DNA from: Deltaproteobacteria bacterium
GTDB lineage: Bacteria; Bdellovibrionota; Bdellovibrionia; Bdellovibrionales; Bdellovibrionaceae
NCBI GenBank assembly: GCA_017302835.1
Contig: JAFLCC010000015.1
Span: 1 to 64,000, forward strand
DNA: 64,000 nt
Reading direction: 5' to 3'
Below, piece after piece: positions 1-8,695 of the stretch. Position numbers and translations under genes: made by a program. Within the stretch, counting starts at the first letter, position 1, and every line of letters starts with the position of its first letter. The notes under the pieces are model-generated. The model searched no databases, was not told where the DNA came from, and saw only the letters and a program-made list of their open reading frames with translations.

Positions 1-186
1 TACTTTGGAATTAAATTGAAATCTGGACCTGTTAAAACTTAAAGTCTTACTTTAAGTAAAAGTTGAAATTATCTAAACCTAGTTTTCCACATATTTCCCA
101 CTAATTTTAGAAAGTTCCTAAGAAACCCAAAGATCAGTCTTCGCAAAATAAGTGCCTTGGTTCCCGAAAATTTCCGCGGCCAAATG

Positions 187-219
187 GCCCCTTTGTTTTC
201 AATAAAGAAAAAAAAGGGG
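187..219. other. Hairpin downstream of the stress-type gene
   Basis: Arms GCCCCTTT (187-194) and AAAGGGGC (212-219) pair perfectly. The stem can extend inward with TTTTC (196-200) against GAAAA (207-211) across one bulged base, leaving an AATAAA loop. It starts about 50 bases past the stop of the minus-strand gene at 268. No T-run follows on either strand, so it may be an mRNA end structure rather than a classical intrinsic terminator. Nothing else was recognised in bases 1-267. Confidence 0.35.
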
Positions 220-267
220 CTATTCGATTTCCGCTTCACTGCTTTTTTACAGGCGCGGTTTAAGTCT

Positions 268-861
268 CTAGCTCTGAGTATTCATATTATTTATACCAGG
301 CACTGAGTCCTTTTTTTTGTATGACGGTGATTGCCGTTCGCCTTTGGTCTCATCAGTTGAAGAAATATCGCTTGCACCAGAACGTTCCAGGCATTTTTTT
401 GCTTTTGTTACATCTTCATCGGAATCGGTGTGAACCGAAAGTAATATTCCACCATTCTTGACAAAACCTTCGTATCGTTTTGCTTCGTATTCAGGAATGC
501 CCAGTCCAATGAGTGCTCCTGCCACACCACCTACGGTTCCGCCTATGCCTACTCCCGCAAGAGCTGCCATAATCGGACCGGCTGCAATGAACGGACCCAC
601 TCCAGGGATGGCCAGGGCCCCGATTCCGACAAGCAAACCAAGCGCACCGCCGATCACAGCACCTGACCCAGCTCCAGTGGCCGCACCTTCAGGGGCTTTG
701 GTTCCTTTGGAATGCGCAAAGTCCCGAGACCCAGCGCTTTCTGGCATAAGCACAGAAATATTTGATGCTAAAAAGTCATCGACTTTTAAATCTTCCACCG
801 CTTGTTCCACTTGATACCTTGATTTAAAAATTCCAAGCACGGATTTTTTTTTACTGTTCAT
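268..861 (-). CDS. Glycine-zipper general stress-type protein
   Basis: This is a protein of about 197 residues. Its N-terminal part (KKSVLGIFKSRYQVEQAVEDL, with the catalytic-free alpha/beta look of YflT/general-stress-17M-like domains) is followed by a long Gly/Ala-rich stretch at roughly residues 60-125 with repeated GxxxG spacing. That stretch could span or oligomerise in the membrane. A second short alpha/beta part (GGILLSVHTDSDEDVTKAKK) and a polar tail follow. The start is set at 861: the upstream in-frame ATG at 873 encodes MGGS, and its bases GGAGG form the ribosome-binding site of the inner ATG. Such proteins are usually induced by stress, but no regulator is visible here. The function is not proven. 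The family assignment is from the overall pattern only. Confidence 0.6.
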   Translation of the reverse strand: MNSKKKSVLGIFKSRYQVEQAVEDLKVDDFLASNISVLMPESAGSRDFAHSKGTKAPEGAATGAGSGAVIGGALGLLVGIGALAIPGVGPFIAAGPIMAALAGVGIGGTVGGVAGALIGLGIPEYEAKRYEGFVKNGGILLSVHTDSDEDVTKAKKCLERSGASDISSTDETKGERQSPSYKKKDSVPGINNMNTQS

Positions 862-1029
862 AGAACCTCCCATTGTATTAGTTGTTTATTGTTTATTCCG
901 ATACAATTGCAATTAATACCATGCCAACTTCGTTGTACTTTTTCATAAAACTCCTACGTATGTTAATTAAAAAATCATTGCTAGTTGATCTTAAAAAAAT
1001 TCTTCGCTTTATCTGGAACTGTTGTAGCC

Positions 1030-1584
1030 TTAGTACCAATATTTTATAGCTCCGCTTAACGTCATCGTATCTACTTCACTATCAGATATGATGGCGTATT
1101 TCATGCTGGCGCCCAGTGAAAAGTAGTTCTCTCGTTCCTCTTTTATCGGAATGTCAAAGCCGATTAGTGGGGCAAGCGCCATCGACGTACCACCTGGCTT
1201 AAAAACCGCACCTAGGCCCAAGCCGACGAAACTGTTTTTCAATACAACTGTTGTTCCGCCAAAGTTGTAATTGCCTTTTGCCCAAAATGTATTTCTGTCG
1301 CTTGCTCCTTTGCCAGAGTTGATGCCTGAATGGTTAAACTCAACTGCTAAACCAAATGGAATGTAAGGTTGGTAACCCACTTCGATCCCAGCTTCTGTGG
1401 CTGTTATGCCGGTCGATTCAGGCTGGGCCGCACCTATCAATAGGCCAAAATGAGGCTTCCACTCGGTGGAAATTGCTACTGGCCGGGGTTTCACCATCAT
1501 CGTATTTTTTTGCGCCAAAACTGGGAGCGCACACGCAATCACAAGTAGGGGGACGCATACTAACGAAAATATTCTCTGTTTCAT
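1030..1584 (-). CDS. Small outer-membrane beta-barrel protein
   Basis: This 184-residue protein has a clear signal peptide (MKQRIFSLVCVPLLVIACALPVLAQ broken at ALA-Q). The mature part alternates polar and hydrophobic residues as in transmembrane beta-strands, with repeated glycine/aromatic positions, and it ends in YWY. A terminal aromatic residue is the usual BAM recognition signal for outer-membrane barrels. AAAGG lies 7 bases before the start codon. The ligand or channel role cannot be told from the sequence. It is read in the same direction as the larger barrel gene upstream (ending at 1761), but a hairpin separates them, so they may be separate transcripts. Confidence 0.6.
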   Translation of the reverse strand: MKQRIFSLVCVPLLVIACALPVLAQKNTMMVKPRPVAISTEWKPHFGLLIGAAQPESTGITATEAGIEVGYQPYIPFGLAVEFNHSGINSGKGASDRNTFWAKGNYNFGGTTVVLKNSFVGLGLGAVFKPGGTSMALAPLIGFDIPIKEERENYFSLGASMKYAIISDSEVDTMTLSGAIKYWY

Positions 1585-1594
1585 AAAGTACCTT

Positions 1595-1622
1595 TCATCA
1601 TTGTTAAATCATCATTGTTAAA
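1595..1622. repeat. 14-bp exact tandem duplication before the barrel gene
   Basis: The unit TCATCATTGTTAAA occurs twice without a break (1595-1608, 1609-1622). It starts 11 bases upstream of the minus-strand start codon at 1584 and so lies in the 5' leader. On the minus strand each copy carries ATGATG followed closely by a TAA or the ribosome-binding site. Confidence 0.8.
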
Positions 1623-1719
1623 TGATCACTATTTAAAATCTCGTCACTAATCGATTTAAATTTTTCATCAGAAACCTGATTCCGTTTCAAAGGGCGCTCG
1701 TTCTTAATCTCCCTTTGTA

Positions 1720-1750
1720 GGTTAGCGTTTATATTCTATAAGCGCTAACC
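1720..1750. terminator. 14-bp stem with 3-base loop between two barrel genes
   Basis: GGTTAGCGTTTATA (1720-1733) pairs with TATAAGCGCTAACC (1737-1750) with a single G-T wobble and a TTC loop. It sits 11 bases past the stop of the minus-strand gene at 1761, where a transcript-ending structure is expected. A T-run is absent, so it may be a Rho-dependent end stabiliser or, less likely, an operator. Confidence 0.5.
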
Positions 1751-1760
1751 AATGAACGTG

Positions 1761-2498
1761 TTATAGTTCAACAGGAAAGCTCAAGCTTAAAGCGTAGCCG
1801 CGATTTTTAGCGTCAACAGCACTTACTTTATTTAGTGAGTAGGAACCCAATGATTGAATTTCTGTAGAATTGTAGGAAATATCTTGGTATTCCAAATTTA
1901 TACCCACGGATGAAACAAATACACCGGCACCGACTCTCAATCCTGAAGCTTCCTTAAATTTTAAATCTAAGTCGCGATAGCCAGCATTAGGATCGTTTTC
2001 ACCAACAATCACATAACCTGCTAACAATCGAACACCGTAATAGGGGGTTTGTATAGTGATCATAGGAGCGATATCGTATGCTTTTGAATCCGCCTGCTGA
2101 TAAAAGGAATCATTGGCCTGAATTTTTGAATACCGAGCATCTATGCCCAAAAGAACCATCTCATTAAAGTGACCACCGAAGCGTAATCCCACACCGTAGC
2201 CTCGAGATGTGCCCGTGGTATCATTAGTAATAAAAGGCAGTTGCGAGGTTTTAATGGAGGTTTCTTCCTGTGTCGTCAAGATCATTGGCTCTATATAGAA
2301 ACCACCTCTCGAAAGAGTTCGAGCATTTAATGCATTGCTTGAAGCGGCATTATAATTATCCGTTGCTGGCGTCGGCGGTTGCGAAGAGCCCTCTGTTTGT
2401 GCTGGCAATCCTTCGTTTCGCTCATTAGGATAGGTTGTTTGGGCTGTCGCGAATGCGGATATCAGCACGAGGCACGTCGTAAAAATTGATTTATTCAT
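1761..2498 (-). CDS. Outer-membrane beta-barrel protein, porin-like
   Basis: This 245-residue protein begins with a signal peptide (MNKSIFTTCLVLISAFATA, cut before QTT). A proline/asparagine-rich linker follows to about residue 55. The rest is a beta-rich domain with alternating hydrophobic residues and many Gly/Tyr positions (RGYGVGLRFGGHF, YYGVRLLAGYVIVGE, GYALSLSF). The pattern fits a small outer-membrane barrel of about eight strands. It is not similar enough to a named porin for me to give a substrate. The next minus-strand gene (1030-1584) is also a barrel, so the two may share a role at the outer membrane. Confidence 0.55.
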   Translation of the reverse strand: MNKSIFTTCLVLISAFATAQTTYPNERNEGLPAQTEGSSQPPTPATDNYNAASSNALNARTLSRGGFYIEPMILTTQEETSIKTSQLPFITNDTTGTSRGYGVGLRFGGHFNEMVLLGIDARYSKIQANDSFYQQADSKAYDIAPMITIQTPYYGVRLLAGYVIVGENDPNAGYRDLDLKFKEASGLRVGAGVFVSSVGINLEYQDISYNSTEIQSLGSYSLNKVSAVDAKNRGYALSLSFPVEL

Positions 2499-2865
2499 TA
2501 GATACTCTCTTTCAATGGTTTATTTTTTATTTTGCATAAATAGGCTTTATATCTTGGTTCATAGAATTTCTAATTTAGAAATTCTTAGTTTTTGTCGCCG
2601 TATCCTTAACTTGGTCTTTATTTCCCGTTCATAATATCTTTATTCATAGTTACTCCTTTTTTGTAGTTATATGAAGAATGATAAAGCAAGATGGAGACCG
2701 CACCTGGTCTCCAAGAAGGCACTTCCATAAGCTGGTTGCGGGGTAAATTGGGACTTTGTAAGCCTTTGAGGGAAAATTTCCCCCAATTTATTACTTAGAA
2801 AGATTTTTTGCTCTTGGCGTTAGCAGACTCTGAACTCGGGTTGGAAGCTTTAGATAATTTAACGA
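2499..2865. other. Gene-free interval with three nested inverted repeats
   Basis: No coding region was recognised. TGGAGACC (2692-2699) pairs with GGTCTCCA (2706-2713). TAAATTGGG (2744-2752) pairs with CCCAATTTA (2782-2790), and inside the second arm lies the near-perfect palindrome GGGAAAATTTCCC (2770-2782). The interval follows the 3' end of the minus-strand nucleotidyltransferase gene and precedes the barrel gene start at 2498, so it may hold its terminator and the barrel promoter. Confidence 0.5.
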
Positions 2866-4011
2866 TCACTTACGGTTTTCAATTTGGGTTTTCCAAAAAA
2901 AATATTCAGAATATTTGATTGAGTTTTCCATGCGACTAAGTTCATTTGCAAGTTGCAGATGGGGGTGGGATAGGAAAGCACTTTTTCGTCTTTCTCCTTT
3001 TCTTTGGAAGAGCTCTCTATTTGTTAGAGCATTCATGAAGCTAAGGGTTTTTAAAAAATAAGTGGTTTCCAGTTTGAAAACACCCAATTCTTCTTTCATA
3101 AACTTAGCCAACTTGGGATGTTCTTCTAGATCTTTAAACTCCAATGAACTTAATTCTGGATGAGCTTTAATAAAGGCAAAAATTATGGAAGAAAAAATAT
3201 CTATAGGTTCAGAATAATTAGAAATGAAAGAACGAGAAAGATGAAGATAATAGGAAAAGGTTTCAATCGCTTCAGATTGATGAAAGAGTTCATTTAAAGA
3301 GGGCAGTATGTATTTTAAAATTTCTAAATCATACATTTCAATAAAGACCAAATTTGCAAAATTAAGTTTTAAAATTTTTAAATACTCTTCTCTTTTCCTT
3401 GGCAAAATAGCTAAGTTTAAACTGTCTGCATTTTTAATAATTGCTTTTCTGAATTCTGGATCTAAAGAGAAATTTAATTTATGAGACAGCCTCAGGCCTC
3501 GAAGAATACGAATGGGATCTTCGAGGATTCTAACGTCAGGCTCGCCAATGAATTTAATCACTCTCTTAGCTAAATCAGCAAGTCCATCACAATAATCTAT
3601 CAATTCATTCTTGATAGGGTCAAAAAATAGGGCGTTGATAGTGAAGTCTCTCCTTTGGGAGTCTTCTTCTTGATTTCCATAATAATTATCGCCTTCGATC
3701 GCATCTGCTGATTCGGTGTCATCATCAATACCTTTACTGCGTCTAAAGGTTGAAATTTCGTATTGGTGAATCCCTCTTTTTACTAGAACGAGTTTAAATC
3801 TTCTGCCGATTAAGTAAGAATGAGAAATAAGCCTCTTAACCTCTTCGGGTTTGGCAGAGGTGGCGATATCAAAATCTTTTGGTTCGTGATCGATGAGAAT
3901 GTCTCTTACGCAGCCGCCAACCAAATATGCAAGATGTCCTTTTTTTTGAAGAATATCAACTATTTGCATAGCCTTTGGGTCAATGAGATTTATTTTTAAC
4001 TTTGAACGCAT
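2866..4011 (-). CDS. pcnB: Poly(A) polymerase-type tRNA nucleotidyltransferase family protein
   Basis: This class II nucleotidyltransferase adds nucleotides to RNA 3' ends. Residues 32-37 GGCVRD and the DFD acid pair at 46-48 form the metal site. RRDFTINAL at 120-128 and RILRGLRLSHKL near 170 are the following conserved motifs. LIGRRFKLVLV at 67-77 fits the published signature that separates bacterial poly(A) polymerases from CCA-adding enzymes, so PcnB is preferred to Cca. At 381 residues it is shorter than E. coli PcnB, lacking most of the basic C-terminal tail. It is divergently placed from dacB. Polyadenylation by this enzyme would promote RNA decay. Confidence 0.8.
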   Translation of the reverse strand: MRSKLKINLIDPKAMQIVDILQKKGHLAYLVGGCVRDILIDHEPKDFDIATSAKPEEVKRLISHSYLIGRRFKLVLVKRGIHQYEISTFRRSKGIDDDTESADAIEGDNYYGNQEEDSQRRDFTINALFFDPIKNELIDYCDGLADLAKRVIKFIGEPDVRILEDPIRILRGLRLSHKLNFSLDPEFRKAIIKNADSLNLAILPRKREEYLKILKLNFANLVFIEMYDLEILKYILPSLNELFHQSEAIETFSYYLHLSRSFISNYSEPIDIFSSIIFAFIKAHPELSSLEFKDLEEHPKLAKFMKEELGVFKLETTYFLKTLSFMNALTNRELFQRKGERRKSAFLSHPHLQLANELSRMENSIKYSEYFFWKTQIENRK

Positions 4012-4174
4012 AAGATATAACCTATAATTGAAATATTCTCTATTTTCAATGCAAAGTCTTTATTTTATAAAAAAATATTTTTTAGCAAGCTCAGTATTTA
4101 GATTGATTATCAATTTGAAAATATCGTGTTTAGACAGATTGACTCTAGGTTCTTACCACGGATAATTTGATTCT

Positions 4175-5668
4175 ATGAAAAAAATAAAATTTTTATCTTT
4201 CGGGTCTTTTCATCGATCATTTCGCGGTTCAAGTCGGGGATCAATTCATCGATCATTTAGCGGATCTTCTCATTGGTTTCCTAGGGTTATTTATATATCA
4301 TTTATTTTCTTTTTTACTCTGTCAGCTCCTGCCGAAAAAATAGAAAATGAGATTCGGTCTTTGTTGGCAAAACAAACCAAGCAGTATTCTTTTTCTTTGC
4401 GCGGGATGGATGGTCAAGAGTTGATCCATATCAATGGGGATAAGGCCTTGGCGCCAGCAAGTATTGCTAAAACCGTATCGACAGGTTGTAGCTTAAATGC
4501 TTTAGGACCTCAGTATCAATTTGAAACTTTATTTGGATATCGTGGTAAACTAGAGGGAGACACTCTAAAGGGTGATTTAATTATTCACGGAGGTGGCGAT
4601 CCCAGCCTTGTCATTGAGGACTTGCGCGAAGTTATTGAAAAAATTCGCTACGTCCACGGAATTAAAAAAATCCAAGGAGATTTGATTTTTGATGTTAGTT
4701 ACTTCGGAGTTCCCTTTCTAAAAATGGCAGAGGGTTTTGAGGGGGATAACGGAAGATCCTTTGCCGCCGACCTGACAGCGGTGTCGATGAATCAGAATTC
4801 CTTTTCTTTTTGGGTAACGGCAGATCATCGTAATAATTTAAAAACTCGTGCTGTGACTTTGCCTGCACAAGTTCTCAATTTGGAAGTGATTAATCAAACC
4901 AAAGTAGGCAGTGGAAACTCCATTGCGGTCAGTTACGATCCCAACAAACAAAAAGCGACTCTCTCTGGACAAATTCGTTCAGATTCTGAGCCCAAAGGGA
5001 TATACCGTTCTGTGGAGGACTCTTATGAGTACTATACCAAGTTAATACATCGGCTGTGGTTGGACACGGGAGGAGAGTGGGCAAAAATTAAGTTTGTTAT
5101 CGAAACAAAATCAATTAAAAGCACTTTACTTTGGAAAAATAGCTCCAAACCTTTGGCTAAAATTTTGATGGATATTAACAAGTTATCTTTAAATTTAGGT
5201 GCCGAGATGACTTTCTTAGCGGCTGGAATTGCCGACGGCAATCAACCTGCAACCTATGAAAAATCAATGGTCTTACTAAAATCTTGCTTGAAAGATTTTT
5301 CTATTGATCCCAATGGAATTATTTTAACTAATGCTTCTGGCTTATCCAGAGAAGCTCTCATCAAGACCTCGGCGTTAACTCAGTTTATTTATCGAATGCA
5401 AAAAAGTCCTTATGCTCCTGAGTATTTATCTAGTTTTTCCTTATTAGGAATAGATGGAACAGCTAAATCCAGATTGCTTCCCTTTGCAGGTAGGGCACGA
5501 GTCAAAACAGGAAGCCTGCGTGGAGTTCGTTCTATCACCGGAGTTTTGACTTCAAAAAAACAAGAGCCCCTCACCTTTGCTTTGATTTTAAATGGGGTTG
5601 AATCCAACGATGGGGAAACTAAAAAAACAGAGGACTTGATATTAGAAAAAATCCTTCAAACGTATTAG
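4175..5668 (+). CDS. dacB: D-alanyl-D-alanine carboxypeptidase/endopeptidase, PBP4 type
   Basis: This is an S13-family penicillin-binding protein acting on peptidoglycan in the periplasm. The three active-site motifs are present: SIAK at residues 96-99, SLN at 338-340 and KTG at 444-446. The insert between the first two motifs is typical of PBP4. The N-terminus is odd: about 35 residues rich in Ser, Arg, Gly, His and Phe precede the hydrophobic export segment (VIYISFIFFFTLSAPA). Part of that leader arises from a 36-base internal duplication. No strong ribosome-binding site precedes the ATG, so the true start could differ. A periplasmic cell-wall enzyme of this kind fits wall turnover, and in predatory relatives also prey-wall remodelling (inference). 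Confidence 0.88.
   Translation: MKKIKFLSFGSFHRSFRGSSRGSIHRSFSGSSHWFPRVIYISFIFFFTLSAPAEKIENEIRSLLAKQTKQYSFSLRGMDGQELIHINGDKALAPASIAKTVSTGCSLNALGPQYQFETLFGYRGKLEGDTLKGDLIIHGGGDPSLVIEDLREVIEKIRYVHGIKKIQGDLIFDVSYFGVPFLKMAEGFEGDNGRSFAADLTAVSMNQNSFSFWVTADHRNNLKTRAVTLPAQVLNLEVINQTKVGSGNSIAVSYDPNKQKATLSGQIRSDSEPKGIYRSVEDSYEYYTKLIHRLWLDTGGEWAKIKFVIETKSIKSTLLWKNSSKPLAKILMDINKLSLNLGAEMTFLAAGIADGNQPATYEKSMVLLKSCLKDFSIDPNGIILTNASGLSREALIKTSALTQFIYRMQKSPYAPEYLSSFSLLGIDGTAKSRLLPFAGRARVKTGSLRGVRSITGVLTSKKQEPLTFALILNGVESNDGETKKTEDLILEKILQTY
4209..4263. repeat. Internal duplication in the dacB leader
   Basis: A 19-base unit reading TTCATCGATCATTTCGCGG (4209-4227) recurs at 4245-4263 with one mismatch, exactly 36 bases (12 codons) further on. 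In the protein it gives the doubled HRSF-x-GSS pattern ahead of the export signal. Confidence 0.8.
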
Positions 5669-5713
5669 ACCCTATTAGATCCTATTAGAATCTATTTGAA
5701 CCTATTTGAAGAG
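5664..5713. repeat. 10-bp tandem repeat spanning the dacB stop codon
   Basis: Five consecutive 10-base units follow the pattern ATTAGANCCT, drifting to ATTTGAACCT (5664-5673, 5674-5683, 5684-5693, 5694-5703, 5704-5713). The dacB TAG lies in the first unit, and each of the first three units repeats an in-phase-looking TTAGA. Confidence 0.75.
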
Positions 5714-5793
5714 CCTTAAGACTTTCCAAACAGGTTCTAAAAACACAATCTAATTTATAGACAGGAATTGTTTTTTCTTGCTATAGACGAGAA

Positions 5794-6615
5794 ATGTCTT
5801 TTCTTCAAAATATAAATTATCGCCTTACGGGGAAAGAAGACTCTCCTAAAATTGTTTTTCTTCATGGTTTGATGGGATTTTTAAATAATTGGGGAAGAAT
5901 CACGAAAGATTTAAACTCTAAATATCATTGCCTAGTTTTTGATCAGCGTGGCCACGGAAAATCTTTCAAACCTGATTCAGGTTATCAACCAGAAAACTAT
6001 GCAAGTGATTTGTTACAAATATTAGACGAGTTAGGTTGGGAAAAAATCATTCTCGTTGGCCATTCTATGGGGGGAAGAAATGCCCTTTGTTTTGCAAATC
6101 GACACCCAGAAAGAATTGAAAAATTAGTCATTGTGGATATAAGTCCAGAGTCCCATAAGGCCGTAGGACGCTATTTTCAGACAATGTTAGATGCCATTCC
6201 GACTCCGTTTCGCAGCTTAGAAAACGCAAAGTCATTCTTTCAGCAGGACTTTAGTCAACTTATAAAAATAAATGAAGACCTCAAAATGTTAGTCCCCTTC
6301 TTAATGGCAAATCTTGAAATTAAACCAGAGGGTGTTGTGGATTGGAAATTTTCGAAAAAAGCCATTTTAGAATCGGCCCAGTTTGCACCAACGGAAGGTA
6401 TTTGGAGTTGGTTTTCGCAGTTAACCATGCCCTGCTTATTTGTTCGAGGAGCTAAATCTAAAGATCTTTCTCAAGATATTTTCAAAAAAGTCATTGAATC
6501 TAATAAAAATATAATTGGCGTTGAGGTGTCTGACGCGGGACATTGGGTCCACTCAGAGCAACCAGAATTATTTTTGAATGAATTGAAAAATTTTATTGGC
6601 TATAATACTTATTGA
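5794..6615 (+). CDS. Alpha/beta hydrolase, YbfF-like esterase
   Basis: This 273-residue cytoplasmic hydrolase has an intact catalytic set. The oxyanion region is HGLMGF at 24-29. The nucleophile elbow GHSMGG places Ser91. DAGHWVH near the C-terminus gives the His at about 250, and an aspartate near residue 223 (KSKDLSQD) is a plausible third member. DISPES after the nucleophile strand is typical of the YbfF/EphX-like acyl esterase group. The substrate is unknown. It is read in the same direction as the helicase that follows after 36 bases, so they may be co-transcribed. Confidence 0.75.
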   Translation: MSFLQNINYRLTGKEDSPKIVFLHGLMGFLNNWGRITKDLNSKYHCLVFDQRGHGKSFKPDSGYQPENYASDLLQILDELGWEKIILVGHSMGGRNALCFANRHPERIEKLVIVDISPESHKAVGRYFQTMLDAIPTPFRSLENAKSFFQQDFSQLIKINEDLKMLVPFLMANLEIKPEGVVDWKFSKKAILESAQFAPTEGIWSWFSQLTMPCLFVRGAKSKDLSQDIFKKVIESNKNIIGVEVSDAGHWVHSEQPELFLNELKNFIGYNTY

Positions 6616-6651
6616 TTCTACAAGTAAATAAATCTTTGTATTGGAGTTTCG

Positions 6652-8286
6652 TTGGATTTCGTTGAGTTTAATTTATCCCCCATTTTATTAGAAAATATTT
6701 TATCCTTAGGCTACAAAACGCCTACCCCCATCCAGGACCAGGCCATCCCACCATTGCTGACGGGTCAAGATCTCGCTGGGCTGGCGCAAACAGGGACGGG
6801 AAAAACAGCCGCCTTTTTGATTCCTCTGATTGAACGTATTTTAAGAACCGAACAATCCATTCAAAATCCAGAAGCTGAAAAGATAACGGAAAGGGTGATC
6901 AAAGATTGGAAGCCCAACCAATTTTTTCTTGTTTTATTGCCAACTCGGGAACTTGCTGAGCAGGTTTTAGAAAATTTTAATTCGCTAGCTAAAAATCTTC
7001 CATTGAAGGCCGTTTCTATTTATGGCGGAACCGGTTATGAAAAACAAATTGATGCTTTAAAAAAGGGAGTTCAATTTATTTTTGCCACACCTGGAAGATT
7101 AATTGATTTGTATAAGGATCACTTAGTTGATTTGAAGTTGGTTCGAGGGATTGTTTTTGACGAGGCTGATCGGATGTTTGATATGGGATTTAAGGACGAT
7201 ATGAAATTCATCCTTCAGCGAATTCCTAATGACAGACAATTTCTTGTTTTTAGTGCGACCCTCAATTTAGAAGTTTTAAATACAGCCTATCAGTTTGGAT
7301 CAAATCCCGTAGAGATAAATATTTCTCGAGATAAAACTTCTGCAGAAAATGTGAAAGATTATTTATTTCATGTCGGAGATGGCGAGAAGCCACAACATCT
7401 CATTTCACTAATAAAAAAATATAAACCCAAACAAGCTATTGTTTTTACAAACTTTAAACACAATGTGGAAAGAGTCGCTCAGTTTTTAAGTCAAAATCAA
7501 CTTCCCGCCATTGCAATTTCAAGCTTGTTAACACAAGCTCAACGAACGAAGGTCATTTCTCAGTTTAAGGAGACTAATGATTTAAATATCATGGTCGCTA
7601 CGGACATTGCGGCGCGAGGACTTGATATTCAAGGTGTAGATCTGGTCATCAACTACGAGCTTCCCAATGACTGCGAAACCTATGTGCATCGAATTGGCAG
7701 AACCGGTCGGGCCAATGCCCTAGGAACCGCCTTGAGCCTTTGTAGCGACAAAGATGTGGAATCTCTTTATCGTATCGAGGAATTTCTGAAACGAAAAGTT
7801 GAGAATCAGTATTTAGATGACAGTGAACTCGTGAAGGATTTTAAAGAATTCAGAGATGTAAGATCAAATCAGTTTGATAAAAAAACTTCTTATTCCGATA
7901 GCCGTCGTAAATCTTTTGATAGAAATGATCAAGGGCGTGGAGGCAGGTCCAGACCTCCAAGAGAAAACCAAGACAACACAGGAAGAAAGTTTTCAAAACC
8001 ATTTACAGATAAACCTTATGTGCCTCATGTGGGCCCTAAAAAACCAAATGTGGCTGCAAGCTCTGTTTCAAACAGCCAAGGTCCAGCGAAGGGACCTCAT
8101 AGAAAGTACGAAAAACCAAAAACAGGATCTGCTTCTGAGGCAAGATCAGGCTCTTCTGTAAAGTCTATTCATAGATCTTATAAAGCAAAGTCGGGTGTAC
8201 CGAATAAACAACACACCAACAAAAAAACCACTAGTCTTGGAGCTAAGGTTGTAGGTTTTTTCCAAAAGTTATTCAAAAGCACTTAA
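6652..8286 (+). CDS. DEAD-box ATP-dependent RNA helicase
   Basis: All helicase motifs are visible: Q motif (GYKTPTPIQDQ, 20-30), AQTGTGKT (45-52), PTREL (97-101), TPGR (146-149), DEAD (170-173), SAT (201-203), ARGLD (321-325) and HRIGRTGR (346-353). The core ends near 375. It is followed by about 165 residues of basic, Gly/Ser/Lys/Pro-rich low-complexity tail, which is common in RhlE/RhlB-like enzymes and binds RNA. The start is TTG at 6652, supported by GGAG five bases upstream. The likely role is RNA unwinding in ribosome assembly or RNA decay. The exact subfamily is not assigned. Confidence 0.9.
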   Translation: MDFVEFNLSPILLENILSLGYKTPTPIQDQAIPPLLTGQDLAGLAQTGTGKTAAFLIPLIERILRTEQSIQNPEAEKITERVIKDWKPNQFFLVLLPTRELAEQVLENFNSLAKNLPLKAVSIYGGTGYEKQIDALKKGVQFIFATPGRLIDLYKDHLVDLKLVRGIVFDEADRMFDMGFKDDMKFILQRIPNDRQFLVFSATLNLEVLNTAYQFGSNPVEINISRDKTSAENVKDYLFHVGDGEKPQHLISLIKKYKPKQAIVFTNFKHNVERVAQFLSQNQLPAIAISSLLTQAQRTKVISQFKETNDLNIMVATDIAARGLDIQGVDLVINYELPNDCETYVHRIGRTGRANALGTALSLCSDKDVESLYRIEEFLKRKVENQYLDDSELVKDFKEFRDVRSNQFDKKTSYSDSRRKSFDRNDQGRGGRSRPPRENQDNTGRKFSKPFTDKPYVPHVGPKKPNVAASSVSNSQGPAKGPHRKYEKPKTGSASEARSGSSVKSIHRSYKAKSGVPNKQHTNKKTTSLGAKVVGFFQKLFKST

Positions 8287-8353
8287 TTTTCTTAATGTAT
8301 CATTAGGTATCAACTGATTCGTCAATTTTCGTTGTGATATTAGGATTAATTGC

Positions 8354-8695
8354 TCATAGCCACCAAGAAAATATTTTTTTGATTTCCTTTTTTACCAATT
8401 CAATATCTTTCTCGCTAAGATGGCCTATTTTTTTTTCGATTATATCATCGTCGATTGTCGCAATTTTACTCACTCTAACTAAACTTGGATGAAGAAGAGA
8501 AGCTTTTTCCCAGTTCTTAAGCGCTACATCACCGTGGAGTTTTACCCCATCAACTTTTGAAGTTATCATCGCAATAATTAACAAATTTTGGGTTTTACCA
8601 TATGAGATCTGATTCAAAACCAGAGCTGGTCTCTTTTTAGAGGTCTCTAAATTCGCAAACGGAAATTTGACTAAAACCACATCTCCTGGACTCAT
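8354..8695 (-). CDS. PemK/MazF-family mRNA interferase toxin
   Basis: This 113-residue protein begins with the family hallmark GDVVLVKFPFANLETSKKRPALVL. It contains the SH3-like barrel strands expected for PemK/MazF (LLIIAMITSK, GDVALKNW, HPSLVRVSKIATID). Family members cut RNA at short sequence motifs and stop growth when free of antitoxin. Its ATG overlaps the stop codon of the upstream antitoxin gene by 4 bases (ATGA), which couples their translation. The length is normal and the frame is intact. The gene is convergent with the helicase gene. Confidence 0.85.
   Translation of the reverse strand: MSPGDVVLVKFPFANLETSKKRPALVLNQISYGKTQNLLIIAMITSKVDGVKLHGDVALKNWEKASLLHPSLVRVSKIATIDDDIIEKKIGHLSEKDIELVKKEIKKIFSWWL

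Noticed and set aside
458-814. Plus-strand Pro/Ala-rich frame
   Set aside because: It is the shadow of the Gly/Ala-rich stretch of the minus-strand stress-type gene.
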